A DNA stretch of 64,000 bases from Sisyra terminalis (GCA_958496175.1 OY292274.1:67342630-67406629); one strand, 5' to 3'. Shown: positions 10,744 through 22,637, counted from the first letter of the stretch. Numbers and translations: made by a program. The notes: generated from the sequence alone by a model not told the origin.

Positions 10744-12234
10744 TAGACTGATTCAAAAAAAAATATGATTTTTTTTTCTTAATTATATCGAAAATTTTGT
10801 TGGGAATGACAAAAAAATCCTGTGAAAGTTTAAGCTCTTAATATTAATATTAAGAGGTACCGCATCGCAAATTTCGATTTTCCGTTTAAATAACATGGGA
10901 ACAATATTCTCTGGCACTTTGAAATTTTATAGCTCACGTTGGTGACAATATTTCGGAATGACCAAGGTATATTCTTGTAGAAAATTTAACGATCTACAAA
11001 AAAGGTGGTCGTACAAGTTTTTGATATATTTACTCCTTCAAAAATTATTCGAGGTCAATGTTGAACTAGAGAGATATTTTAATATTTTTTCAATTTTTTA
11101 ACGCAACCATCAATTTTATGAAAAAAATTTATAGGACATTTTTGTAGAGCACTTTTTTTTTCTATAACTTATCTTTACATAAGTTTATGATATTTTTCGC
11201 TGGTCCTAAGTTATAAGCAATGAACTGAAAATATATTATTTTATATAATTACGACAATTTTAAGTTTAATACAAATAACTTAGGACCTGTGAAAAATATC
11301 AAAAACTTTTATAGAGATAAGTTATAGAAAAAAAGTGCCCTACAAAAATTGTCTTATAATTTCGATTTTCCATTTAAATAACATGGGAACAATATTCTCT
11401 CTTGCATTTTGGAATTTCATAGTTCACGTTGGTGACAATATTTCGGAATGATCAAGGTATATTCTTGTAGAAAATTGAATGATCTATAAAAAAGGTTTCG
11501 GGGAAGTTTTTGATATATTTATTCCTTCAAAAGTTATTCGAGGTCAAAGTTGAACTTGAGAAATTTTAATATTTTTTTTGTTTTGACGCAACCATCAATT
11601 TTATGAGAAAATTGTATAGGACATTTTTTGTAGACCATTTTTTTTTCTATAACTTATCTCTATAAAAGTTTTTGATATTTTTTACAGGTCCTAAGTTATT
11701 TGCTTTAAACTGAAAATTCCCTGAATTATATTTTTAACATAAAAATTATTATTTTAATTAAATAACTTAGGACCTGTAAAAAATATCAAAAACTTTTACA
11801 AAGATAAGTTATAGAAAAAAAAGTGCTCTACAAAAAAAGTCTCATAAAATTTTCTCATAAAATTGATGGTTGCGTCAAAAAATTGAAAAAATATTAAAAT
11901 TTCTCTTTAGTTCAACTTTGACCTCGAATAACTTTTGAAGGAATAAATATATCAAAAACTTGCTCGAGACCTTTTTTTTAGATCGTTCAATTTTCTATAA
12001 GAATATACCTTGGTCATTCCGAAATATTGTCTTTGACGTGAGCTATAAAATTCCAAAGTGCAAGAGAATATTGTTCCCATGTTATTTATATGAAAAATTG
12101 AAATTTGCGATTGGGTACCTCTTAATGTTAATATTAAGAGCGTAAACTTTCACAGGATTTTTTTGTTGCCATTCCCAACAATATTTTCGATATAATTAAG
12201 AAAAAAAAATCATCATTTTTTTTGAATCAGTCTT
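10744..12234. mobile_element. Family A foldback element, full copy (1.49 kb)
   Basis: Begins TAGACTGATTCAAAAAAAAA and ends TTTTTGAATCAGTC(TT). The flanks GTGTTTAC (10736-10743) and TTGTTTAC (12235-12242) match at 7 of 8 positions. The arms hold the same ordered blocks in opposite orientation: GGAATGACAA, the TTAATATTAATATTAAGAG palindrome, AACATGGGAACAATATTCTC, TTGGTGACAATATTTCGG, GACGCAACCATCAATTTTAT, and ACAGGTCCTAAGTTATTTGC. Several blocks occur twice within an arm, giving nested hairpins. It has no transposase. 8-bp duplications and long arms fit a non-autonomous DNA transposon of a superfamily I cannot assign. Confidence 0.9.
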
Positions 12235-12242
12235 TTGTTTAC

Positions 12243-13088
12243 TTTCCACAGATGACTACGTTATTATTCACTTTCCGCACGCCACCTTGATCCAAGCCAA
12301 AATTGTTATGCATTATTGGAATATTTCAAATGCATTTTATGAATAGTTTTATTAGAATAAATTCTTTTACTGGAATTATAAATATTTTCTTTGGAATTTA
12401 ATTAAAGACGAATATTTTTCTTGGAAAAATATTCAATTTAACTTATGTAATAACTGAATATTTCTCGTCATTTATTTATTCTTTGACCAGTTGTTAGAAG
12501 AAATGGTTTCTTAGCCTCTCCAAAAATCTTCAGGCAAACCCTTATCTCCTAAATCCGAAAGTCTATCAATAGATGCTGAAGTTTGGAAAGGGTAAGATAA
12601 TATATACATTTGGGAGAACATTAACTTAAAGTTTTCAACCCCTAATTTAGTCAAGAACAAGACGTTGAGGTCTAGTGAAAGTAAAATTTTGCTAACAATG
12701 CACACAATTTATTATATTCCCTACGCATGGTTGCTTTTTTTCATCTTTATTAATAAAATTCATAATGCTATTATTCGCCTATTAGAATTTGCCATTTTTG
12801 TGTTCATTGAATTACCCCCTTTGCCCGGGACCATTGCAATTTTCACGGCTTTTGCTCCATAAATATAAAAATCAACACAGGTAATTGCACGTTTCTATTT
12901 TGTTTTTGTTTGGATTCAATAGGGAAATAATCATATTTTCTTGTAATTAGATAAAATTTAATAATGTTTTTGTATTCTATAAAGACATAGGCAAACCTTG
13001 GAATTGGAAAAAAAATATAAATAAATCTAAGTAATTAGGAAAATAATTACGATATTGTTACTGACTTATCTATTTTTTTTTTTTGTAG
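12243..13088. other. AT-rich stretch, no gene recognised
   Basis: Open frames occur on both strands (12511-12705 -, 12665-12862 +) but match nothing I recognise and lack splice or start context. It ends in a strong polypyrimidine tract (about 13071-13086) belonging to the candidate exon that follows. Confidence 0.35.
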
Positions 13089-13148
13089 AGCCAGAAACCG
13101 AGTTGATTGTGTTTACTTCGGCTGAAGAATTCGAAGGAGTTTGTACCT
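13089..13148 (+). other. Candidate orphan internal coding exon (60 nt)
   Basis: A T-rich tract ending TTTTTTTTTTTTGTAG (about 13073-13088) looks like a good 3' splice site. The sequence then reads openly as PETELIVFTSAEEFEGVCT, followed by a consensus donor GTAAGT at 13149. The insert is less AT-rich than its surroundings and has protein-like composition (acidic, VFTSAEEFEGV). At 60 nt it would not shift the frame. The host gene is unknown: it could be an upstream exon of either + strand gene at 28-30 kb or belong to a gene outside the window. I do not recognise the peptide. Confidence 0.4.
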
Positions 13149-13257
13149 GTAAGTGATTATAAATTATTTTAATTATTATTTGTTCAAAAATACATTAGTA
13201 ATTAAGTAACTTATAATACTTGAGATATAATCGGTAGCTCGAAAAGGCGTTTAAAAT

Positions 13258-13683
13258 TTCCTATTTTTATATTTTTTTTACAAAAAGTGGCCATTTTATT
13301 CCGTACATGTAAATAAGTTGATCTATTAAAGAAGGTTTTTTCTAAAGTCATCCCTTAGGTGGATAAAATTGGATGTTTAAATGGGAAAATTTTGCCATTT
13401 TTGAGGATAAGGGACTTAAAATTTAAATCCTGCACAAAAGGTGGTAAAACTTCATTTTTTACTCAATTTTCAATATTTAGGTCCTTTTTTTATATTTTTG
13501 CAATTGAAAAGTTGCAATTTTATTCCAAATATGTAATTAAATTTATTTATTAAAGAGGGCTTTTCCTAAAGTCATGCCTTAGGATGAAATATTATGTTTT
13601 AATGGGAAAATTTGGCCATTTTTGAGGGCAAGGGACTTAAAATTTAAATCCTGACCAAAAGCTGATGAAAGCTGAATTTTTAT
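13258..13683 (+). repeat. Two-copy tandem duplication, unit about 220 bp
   Basis: About 13258-13463 and 13478-13683 are diverged direct copies. Shared blocks are TAAAG(T)CATSCCTTAGG, GGGAAAATTTKGCCATTTTT and AAGGGACTTAAAATTTAAAT, in the same order and spacing. No coding signal. Confidence 0.75.
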
Positions 13684-14330
13684 CTAATAATATTTAAAAG
13701 GTTTGGCGAAAAAAGGGTTTCAATTTTGGATCAAGTCGCTTTTAAGTCAGCCATTTTGTTTTTTATTCCATTTGTCATTTTTTGGTCAATTCAGTTCTAA
13801 TACTCGTATGGTATATTTTTGCCTTTTGAAGTGAAATTTTCATTATAGACCAATTTATTTGGGAATTAAATTATAAACATAGCAGGAAATGCAATGTTGC
13901 CAGATATTAACTAACCTAAAAGGAATTTGAGCCTCAAATTTTATGGATAACAAAAATTATTAGTCCTATACTCTTATGGAAGAACCATAGTTGGATTAAT
14001 ACAGGAAATATAATTGGTTACTAGAAATCAAAGCTTACTTTGCATTGCTAGGTGTATCTTTATTATTTTGGAGAATTACCATGGAAACGATGGGTTTAAT
14101 GGAGGACAATGAGAGATAATGATATAATTAGTTGGCCATGAAATTGAAATTGTTGGTCTTTATAATTCATTGTTGTATATCTTTAGTACAAATTTTGAAG
14201 GAAATCAAATATTTTTTTTAAAAACGTTAATTGCTTTGCAATTTAGGTTATTTCTGTTAAATACTGTAATTGATGATCGTGACGTTTACGGTAAAAAAAT
14301 TTTTTCATCCGGGAAATAAAAATAGAAGAA
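13684..14330. other. AT-rich spacer, nothing recognised
   Basis: No repeats or coding signal identified between the tandem duplication and the F1 foldback. Confidence 0.35.
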
Positions 14331-14597
14331 AATTCAGGTTATTTAAGATCTTTTTGTTTTTTTATTTTTTATTTAATATTTTATTGTTCAATTAGCTACG
14401 TTTCGTTACTAATCGTAACTTCCTCAGGCTTTCACAAAATTAAATTTGTTTTTTTTAATTAAAAATATTTAATTTTGTGAATCAAGAAGCCTGAGGAAGT
14501 TACGATTAGTAACGAAACGTAGCTATTTGAACAATAAAATATTAAATAAAAAATAAAAAAAACAAAAAGATCTTAAATAACCTGAATTTTCTTCTTA
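14331..14597. mobile_element. F1 foldback with a hammerhead-like core in each arm
   Basis: A near-perfect 267-bp palindrome running from GAAAATTCAGGTTATTTAAG to its mirror CTTAAATAACCTGAATTTTC. At 14491-14518 the + strand reads CTGAGGA, hairpin A-GTTAC-GATTA-GTAAC, then GAAAC. The - strand arm (14401-14427) has the same arrangement. CTGANGA-helix II-GAAA is the conserved core pattern of hammerhead ribozymes. I cannot identify canonical helices I and III with a cleavage UH site within one arm. Fragments of the same family sit at 20197-20265, 20535-20590 and 55788-55893. Confidence 0.75.
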
Positions 14598-14900
14598 TTT
14601 AAAAAAATAAATCGATATAATTGTAATTATTTTTGGTATAGGATATTAATATCTATGCAAATTTTTTTAACACTTAACATTGACGTTTAAAACAATTAGT
14701 GGAAAGACTTAAACAAATTAGTTTAACCAAACAAAGGCCTTATTAGAATGATAAATTCAAACACAAAGAACATAAATAATCATTATTTTTATTGATATAA
14801 TTACTGAAATTTTAGAGCATTTTGTCTTTAACAAAATAAATTTTATTTAATTGTATTGCAAATGAATAGTAATTTGTATAGGACATACATTGGTACATAT
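14598..14900. other. AT-rich spacer
   Basis: About 300 bp with nothing recognised. Confidence 0.3.
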
Positions 14901-16393
14901 TAGACTAATTTAAAAAAAAATGATGATTTTTTTTTAATTATATCGAAAATATTGTTGGAAATGATAAAACAAAAATCCTGTGAAAGTTAGAGCTCTTAAT
15001 ATTAATATTAAGAGATGCCGCATCGCCAATTTCGATTTTCCAATTAAATAACATGGGAACAATATTCTCTTGCACTTTGGAATTTTATAGCTCACGTTGA
15101 TGACAATATTTCCGAACGACCAAGATATATTCTTGTAGAAAGTTGAACGATCTACAAAAAAGGTCATGTACAAGTGTTTGATATATTTATTCCTTCAAAA
15201 GTTATTCGAGGTCAAAGTTGAAGTAAAGAGGAATTTTAATATTTTTTCAACTTTTTGACGCTCCCATCAATTTTATGAGAAATTTTAAAGGACATTTTTT
15301 GTAGAGTACTTTTTTTCCTATAACTTATCTCCATAAAAATTTGATATTTTTCACTGGTCCTAAGTTATTTGCATTAAACTGAAAATTCCCTGAATTCATA
15401 TATTTTCAATATAAAAATTATTTTTTTTATTTTAATTAAATAACTTCGGACCTGTGAAAAATGTCGAAAACTTTTATGGAGATAAGTTATAGGAAAAAAA
15501 GTGCTCTACAAAAATTTTCCTATAAAATTTTCTCATAAAATTGATGGTTGCGTCAAAAATTGAAAAAATATTAAAATTTCTCTTTAGTTCAACTTTGAGC
15601 TTGAATAACTTTTGAAGGAATTAATATATCAAAAACTCGTAAGAGACCTTTTTTGTAGATCGTTCAATTTTCTACAAGAATATACCTTGGTCATTCCGAA
15701 ATATTGTCATCAACGTGAGCTATAAAATTTCAAAGTGCAAGAGAATATTGTTCCCATGTTATTTAAATGGAAATTCGAAATTATAGGACATTTTTTGTAG
15801 AGCACTTTTTTTTCTATAACTTATCTCTATTAGAGTTTTTGATATTTTTCACAGGTCCTAAGTTATTTGCATTAAACTAAAAATATTCGTTATTATAAAA
15901 TATAATATATTTTCAGTTCATTGCAAATAACTTAGCACCTGTAAAAAATATCAAAAACTTTTGTGGAGATGAGTTATAGGAAAAAAAGTGCTCTACAAAA
16001 AATGCCCTATAAAATTTTCTCATAAAATTGATGGTTGCGTCAAAAAATTGGAAAAATAATAAAATTTTTCTTTAGTTCAACTTTGACCTCGAAGAACTTT
16101 TGAAGGAATTAATATATCAAAAACTCGTAAGTGACCTTTTTTGTAGATCGTTCAATTTTCTACAAGAATATACCTTGGTCATTCCGAAATATTGTCACCA
16201 ACGTTAGCTATAAAATTCCAAAGTGCAGCAGAATATTGTTCCCATGTTATTTAAATGGAAAATCGAAATTTGCGATGCGGCACCTCTTAATATTAAGAGC
16301 TTAAACTTTCACAGGATTTTTTTTGTCATTCCCAACAATATTTTCGATATAATTAAGAAAAAAAAATTCATAATTTTTTTTTGAATCAGTCTA
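14901..16393. mobile_element. Family A foldback element, full copy (1.49 kb)
   Basis: Runs from TAGACTAATTTAAAAAAAA to TTTTTTGAATCAGTCTA with the full set of family A blocks in both orientations. There is an internal repetition of the ATAGGACATTTTTTGTAGAG and AACTTAGSACCTGTRAAAAA blocks around 15780-16000. The flanks GTACATAT and ATGTATAT match at only 5 of 8 positions, so the target duplication is eroded. The 79-residue frame at 14934-15173 is a repeat-internal frame that recurs in other copies. Confidence 0.88.
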
Positions 16394-17536
16394 ATGTATA
16401 TGTTAAATGTAATATGATCAACACAATAAATCTCATTTACAAAAAAAAAAGTTTAATGCACCTACGTCTTTGTGTTCAAGTGAAACGAACGGAATTGTTA
16501 ACAGTAAATTTAATTAATTTAATGGAATTGTTATTGGATATTTATCTTTTTTCTTTCTTTTTTCTTTTTTTTGTTGATAACCCCTATTTTATTTCATGGG
16601 CATTGATTCTCAGGTAGTGGCATATTTAACGGGATCCAATGTAAAATTCCACTGAACGAATTTATTTCGGAAAATTTGTGATATTTTATAGAATTAAATT
16701 GAAAATTTTTAATCCTCCATTGGGAATGCATTTTCTTTGGGGTGTTCCCAAATTTTTAAGGGGAAGCCACTTTAGTAAAATATCAACCCTTTAGTCGTTA
16801 ATAGTTTCAAAAACTTGTTTTTATCAAATTTAAAAAATGATGCAATTTTCTTAAGGTCTTACATCAAATGGTTTGGCTACGTCTTAACAAAATCTTTCGT
16901 AGCCGGATTCTTTGACATTGAAACTCGAATATCAATTAATCAAATTAATTAGTGACTATTTCGTTTTGGTAATTTTCATTCTTTGTACCAAAAATTCCAA
17001 AAAAAAAAAAAAATCGGAAAATTAAAGTCTAAAATTACTTTAGCTTATAGTAAATTATCTAAAGAAATTATCAAGAACACTGATAACATAATATAAAAGC
17101 CAAATGTTATTTATTTAAAGTGTGATTTATGAGGTAGTACAAATTTGTCTAATTTTTTTTCTTCTTTTAATTACGCATTTACTATCGCTCTACTATCGTT
17201 TGGTAATTGGGAAAAGGTTTTTTTGATAATTTTTTATCGTTTGGTTATCTTTATTCTTTCGTCATGGTAATGTTATCTAAGCGTTGATGATAACTGACGT
17301 GATATAACTATACTTTAGTTTTTGGAATCGAAATTGATAAATATTTATCAATTCGTGTGGCTGATATATTTGATTTGAATTCCTTTTAAATTTTATATAT
17401 TTTTTTTTCGCTAAAAGTATTATTTCTAAGAATCCATTACAATCTTTAAACCATAAAATTAACTTAGTAACAGGAATTTATTACTACTATCATTGTTGTT
17501 TAATAAAAATGATCACATCTAGTAAGCCATGCAAAG
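16394..17536. other. AT-rich intergenic stretch, nothing recognised
   Basis: The 78-codon + frame (16381-16617) starts inside the family A end and ends in homopolymer T, so I do not consider it a gene. No other signal. Confidence 0.35.
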
Positions 17537-17876
17537 TTCTTAAATTTTTCGATAGAACATAAAATTTGTACGAAAATCGTGTAGTAATTATGGCTTAACC
17601 TATATCGTAAATAATTTCTAGTCCATTTATCGTAGTAGGCTTAGTCGCTTGGATTCCATATTGTTTTGATTTTGTTTTTAAACAGAAGAAGAACCTTCTC
17701 GTTGTAAAAATTGCTTCTTAAAAAATAGGTACACTACAAACAATGAACAAAGGAAAAAATTTAAAGGAAAAAAAATTGAAGTTTATTCTGGTCCTTTTAA
17801 ACGAAAGCCAAATTTGAAGAAATAAAAAAAATGTTTAGGACAATCTACTGAATGATAGATCTAGAGCAGTGGTTCT
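17537..17876 (+). repeat. Inverted duplication, copy 1 (partner 22630-22965)
   Basis: GATTCCATATTGTTTTGATT, AGAAGAACCTTCTCGTTGTA, GGTCCTTTTAAACGAAAG and AATGATAGATCTAGAGCAGTGGTTCT all reappear reverse-complemented about 5 kb downstream. The copy stops exactly at CAGTGGTTCT, a hAT-like end (17871). Confidence 0.8.
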
Positions 17877-18294
17877 CAATCTGTATCACCTGTAAAACCT
17901 CAAATTTGAACTTATTGATTACTGTTATGGTTTGAACTGACATTTCATTCAGTGGCCAATTTTTACCACTGGCCAGTTGGGATAGTGTTGGCCTGTGAAT
18001 ATTTCACAGGAAGTTACTAGTCCAAATAATTATAGGTAAACTTTTATATGTAAATCTGTCGGTAAAGACAGAGTATTGTATTTAAACACGTACATGTCAG
18101 TAAAAACCAAATATTGTAGTCTTCATATCACATTTGAACTAATTGATTACCTCTTTTTTTTCAACTGTTATTTTGATTTCATTCAATTGCCAATATTGAT
18201 CAACTGGGAATATTTCACGGGTAGTTACAAGTCAACATAATGACACGCAAACGTTTATACGCACATATCTAGAGAATAAAAAATATATATGACT
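17877..18294. repeat. Two copies of the GGGAATATTTCACGGG-type block
   Basis: The blocks are at about 17978-18020 (GTGTTGGCCTGTGAATATTTCACAGG..TACTAGTC) and about 18190-18235. Both run in the same orientation and belong to the dispersed repeat also found at 0.7, 1.1, 7.4 and 20.3 kb. No gene. Confidence 0.5.
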
Positions 18295-18540
18295 CATTTA
18301 TTTTAAAAGTGGCGTAAGTCCATTTCAAGATATATGGTGATTCTTTTTCTTGTAACTAGAACAAAGTATGTTAATTATTTAACTGCTAAGTTTTCAGAAA
18401 TTACTGATTTCATTTTTGTTGTTAAAAAAAACACCAATTATTCCCTCCTCCTTAGTATCTTCCATAGTTTCTTTGGTTAAAAATGATAGTACTATAGGGA
18501 TTGTGCTTGAAATGGACTTAACTCACTTTCAAAATAAACG
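18295..18540. mobile_element. Family K MITE with TATTTTGAAAGTGGCGTAAG ends
   Basis: A ~245-bp element with ~35-bp inverted ends. It starts TTTATTTTGAAAGTGGCGTA (..AGTCCATTTCAAG) and ends with the mirror CTTGAAATGGACTTAACTCA (..TTTCAAAATAAAC). The middle carries AATTATTCCCTCCTCCTTAG. Other copies: 51715-51958 (opposite orientation), 53094-53326, and half copies at 35570-35655 and 53560-53670. Confidence 0.8.
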
Positions 18541-18760
18541 GCGCGTATATAAAAACATATATGAGTGAATGTAGCTATTACGATTTCCTTTAATTGAAAA
18601 TTTATGTAATTTCCCAGTGTTGGCTATGAATATGGCACGGGTAGTTACTAGGTTATACATAATTGATGCACTTACTCTTGATACCTCGAAGTGGTACACA
18701 AAATTTTTCCGAATGGCTTTTACTCGTCAATTGTGTTGAAGATCTTCAATTGTTATTACA
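18541..18760 (+). repeat. 220-bp segment duplicated at 53327-53548
   Basis: ATATGAGTGAATGTAG through AGTGTTGGCTATGAATATGG, CGAAGTGGTACACAAAATTT and GAAGATCTTCAATTGTTAT is reproduced almost unchanged at 53.3 kb. It is contiguous with the family K MITE in both places, so a unit of about 450 bp moved or duplicated as one piece. Confidence 0.8.
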
Positions 18761-20190
18761 AAGAAAATGACAATCAGGCGAATTGAAATCATAGAATTGG
18801 CCACCTCAATTTTGAGGAACCTCACCAGGGATAGGCAACGATGTTTGATGGAAACTGGTCGATTCTATCGACGGTTGCTAGATCTGGTAACAACTATTAA
18901 ACGTATCTGTTACTATATTTAGATGTATAGTGGATGTTTTAGATGTCTGTACTTTTTTCAGGCACGGGGGAGGGTATTTTGGAAAACAAATTTGAGTTGA
19001 AGAAGAAAAAGAATTCTATATTAGTCATCAAAGGTCCCTTTAATGTAAAATTAAAAAATATCTTATTTTTGTTATCTTCACCCCTGCTACCCTTCATAGT
19101 GATGCTATTGAAGATCTTTTAGATATTAACATTCATTTATATAACATCAGAAACTGTTGATTCTCTCGACGGTGTCTAGATCTGTTAACAACAAAACAAT
19201 AAACCACCTGTTTCCGTGATAAGACATTAAATAGATTTTGAATTTTTTGAATTAATTTTTTTTGAAAATTTATGACTCTTTATTTGGTTGGGGGGGGTGT
19301 AATTCATATTATTTAAGGATACAAATTTAAATAGAAAAACAAATTTGTAGTAAAGAGGTTGAGTGGTCAAAATGGCCGCTCCAAAAATGGAAGATGTTGG
19401 CTTTAAATTTCATAGTGAACATATTTTCGATATATCTCGATTTAAGAACTTTTATTAACCCTAGAGTCGCTAAACTTTGGTAGTTATAAAGCAACGGTAA
19501 AAAACAATTAAAAAAATGGCTCCATAACTCCTACAATATTGTTTGTTTTTTCGTATTAGTCTTTGATATTTTAAATCGTTAGCATTTCCCCCCTCATTAA
19601 TTAGTACAATCGTAATTACGAAAATTGTCTATAAACCTAATAGGAAATCATTTATATATTTCTACTTGTAGTGAAAGATCAAAATTCAAGGGTTTTACGT
19701 AAAATTTTAAGCAATATCATCAAGTTGGCCATGAAATAAAATTGTAATACTACAACCTCTTCCATTGATTTAAATGGAGCTAATAGTGTGCAATGAAATT
19801 ACCAAAAAAAAAAATAAAAAAATAAGTGGGCTATGATTATTCATTGCCTTCTTGATATATTTTTCTTATGGCTACTCTGTGAGAAGCCATCTTGATTCTT
19901 TCTATAGTAAGCTACCTGTTGCAAAACAAAAGAGAACGGGAAATTATATTTCCGTCCATCAAAACAAAAATAATAACAAGGAATTGATGTGCAAAGGAAA
20001 CTGCAGTTTAAACATTAATTAACTTTAAAAAAGAAAAAAAAATCATGAGTAATCATCACCTACTACTAAATACCAAAAAGTCAAAGAACTGCGGTTTTTT
20101 TCCAAAGTCCTCTAGATAAAATTGGTTAAAAATCACAAGTACACATTTCTTAAATATCCTTTAGATCACGGGATCTTAAACTAATTATAC
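18761..20190. other. AT-rich intergenic stretch, nothing recognised
   Basis: No coding signal or repeat family member is identified over this stretch. Confidence 0.35.
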
Positions 20191-20880
20191 GTAACGAAAC
20201 GTAGCTAATTTGAATGCTAAAAAAACATTTAATAAAAAAAACGATCTTAAACTGAATATTTACGTTTGCATTCTGTTATATTGACTAGTAACTTCCCGTG
20301 GAATATTTTGAGATCAACATAGACGCAAATGATAAATGGCGGAAATTTGAATTGAATTAAATTATGGCAAATATGAGATAATTATATGAGGTTTCCACTT
20401 ACACGAATGTTTTTACAATCTTCGTTCTTTGTCTTTCCTGACAGACATACGTTTGCCTATTGTTATGGTATTTTAATATAGTATTGGGTCTTAATATAGG
20501 AAGAATAAGGGGTAAAAAAGGAAAAACAAATGTTCTTTAATTGATGAATTAAATTAAAAAAAAACAATATTAAACATCCTGAATTGTCTTCTTATGTATA
20601 ATATTTACGTTTGTCTTTTCTTATATTGACTAGTAACTTCCTGTGAAATATTCTAAGAGCAACATGAACGCAATTGATAAATGGCGGAAATTTTAATTGA
20701 ATGAAATTATGGCAAATATGAGGTTTTTACCTACACAAATGTGTTTACAATCTTTGCTCTTTGTCTTTCCTGACAGACATACGTTTGTCTATTGTTATGG
20801 CATTTTAATATAGTATTCAGTCTTAATATAGAAAAAAAGGGGATAGAAAAGGAAAAAAAAATCCTTAATTGATGAATGAC
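20191..20880 (+). repeat. Two-copy tandem duplication built on F1 fragments
   Basis: The unit, about 350 bp, appears at about 20197-20530 and 20535-20880. Each starts with an F1-type fragment (GTAACGAAACGTAGCTAATT, or AATATTAAACATCCTGAATT) and continues through GACTAGTAACTTCC, AAATGGCGGAAATTT, CTTTCCTGACAGACATACGT and a purine-rich GGGGTAAAAAAGG end. Copies differ by scattered substitutions. No coding content. Confidence 0.7.
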
Positions 20881-22290
20881 TTGATGATTCATAAATTCTA
20901 CTGTCAATTTTTTTAATAAGTATCAGATGGATTTTATCAATGGTTTCTTGATCTATGAACTATTATAATTAGGCATTACCTAAAAATTATGGTAGTTGAA
21001 AAATATTTTACTGATTTCTTTAAAAGACGTAAGTATAGACCTAATTTTTGGCGAAAAAAAATTGAATAAATTTGATAACAATGACCTCTCTATATAAGAT
21101 TTATGGCACACGTGGCTTCTTTGTTTATTTTTCTTTTTATGTCCCTATATATTTATTACAGTTCATGTGAACATAATTAACGAGCAAATTAGCCACTTAA
21201 TTTATTTCCAATAAATAAAAATCCTAAACTTCCTCATTGGATTTAAATAAAATTATAATTAAGTCAGACTGTGACGTCACTGTCCAGTTCCAATGATGTA
21301 ATCAATTATGTGTCTATGTTGTTATTATCAGTCTGAAATTACGTAGTTCATTATTTCAAGTTATTTTCAAGCAAAATTTTTCTGCTTATTTATCAAAATT
21401 TTTTTCTTTCCTTTTGTTGATATGGTGAGACATACGAATGGAATGATGACGATAATTGTCAACTTAGGAGAAGATGAATTTGCGTTTTGTTTACAATCTT
21501 TCAGTTGGCCATATTGAAACGCAGTATTGTTATCTATACTCTTGTGGAGAAAAAAAGCAGTTGGCCCTCATTATTGGAAATTGTTTTCCATTTTAAAGTT
21601 ATGAATGAATGTCATCGGTGAATTAAACAGTTGTGTTAATATTATTACACGGTCAGTTGTGTTCAACCTTCCTTGAACTTAGCAAAAAAAAAAAATTCGC
21701 AGTTGTCTGGCCAATTGTTGGGCATTGGCCATTGTCTATTATACCTAAGTCCATGCCATCTCCACATCACATCATTACAATTTTTTGGCTTAATTAACAA
21801 AATTTTTCGGCTGGAAAGTCTACATGGATTGTTGAAACAATAGGATTGAGGTAAACATTTTATTGGTATTAATCATCAAATGATATTATTTCTAATATTT
21901 CACCAAATTTGCATAAGTTTTTCCCTAATGACTTTATTGTGTTTCAACAATCAAACATACTACTTACAATAAATTTTCTCAATGATTTAGTGCCAATAAA
22001 TTTTCTTGTTTACATGAAATTTAATTTACTACACTTTGAATACATAAAGTTCTTACTAAATAGTAAGTAACTTAATAATTACTTTGTAAATCTTTTCGGT
22101 AAATATTTGTGCAATAATCAATTACTGCTTTATGTGTATTGCAAATTTTCTTGTCCAATAAAAGTTTGCTTACACTAAAACCAAGTGTGGCATATAACAA
22201 GTTCAGTGCATTTCCTGGAATATGGCCTCTTTATAGCGAAAATTCCATTATCAAACTGCAATTTGGTAATTGTTGCAAATATTTTTAATC
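20881..22290. other. AT-rich intergenic stretch, nothing recognised
   Basis: No supported gene, RNA or repeat family member. Open frames are short. Confidence 0.35.
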
Positions 22291-22298
22291 GTATAGTT

Positions 22299-22478
22299 CA
22301 TTGTTTCCTAATCTTTGGTCCGCGGTCCCATTTTAAAAGGTTTGTTTTTTAATTTATTGAAGGAATACTAAAATATAATATTGCCCGAAAATTTGCAACA
22401 TTTTTTTCACTCAGGGATCCTTGGCATTATGTTTGATTTCCTTGGGGATCCGCGGCTGAAAAAGGTTAGGAACCGCTG
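22299..22478. mobile_element. hAT-like MITE, family G, with perfect 8-bp duplication
   Basis: A 180-bp element with the left end CATTGTTTCCTAATCTTTGG and the right end AAAGGTTAGGAACCGCTG. The GTCCGCGG motif lies just inside the ends. It is flanked by GTATAGTT on both sides (22291-22298 and 22479-22486). The family recurs at 59023-59218, with end fragments at 22507-22637, 22981-23076 and 34018-34090. Confidence 0.88.
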
Positions 22479-22637
22479 GTATAGTTGACTAAAGTGAAGA
22501 AAATTTAATCTGTGGTTCTTAACCTTGTTGGAGGTACTGTCTCCTACGTTTCATCGATTCCTTTGGCATCCTCAAGCACCCTTGGTATTATGTTTGATTT
22601 CCTTGGGGGTCCGCGGCTGAAAAAGGTCAGGAACCGC
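22472..22637 (+). repeat. Direct duplication (with 22981-23076) and family G end
   Basis: CCGCTGGTATAGTTGACTA through GGTTCTTARCCTTGTTGGAG to TACGTTTCATCGA occurs twice, at 22472-22565 and 22981-23076. The first copy continues into TTGGTATTATGTTTGATTTC and a GGAACCGCTG hAT-like end at 22637, so this cluster is a patchwork of family G ends. Confidence 0.7.

Noticed and set aside
12511..12705. 64-codon - strand frame with GDKGLPEDFW
   Set aside because: The composition looks protein-like over about 12 residues only; there are no splice signals or recognisable family.
14934..15173. Repeated 'FFVDRSTFYKNISWSFGNIV' type frame (also at 11960, 38414, 57544, 60189)
   Set aside because: It recurs because it is part of the family A arms; it appears in both orientations within palindromes, and the copies degrade without coding constraint.
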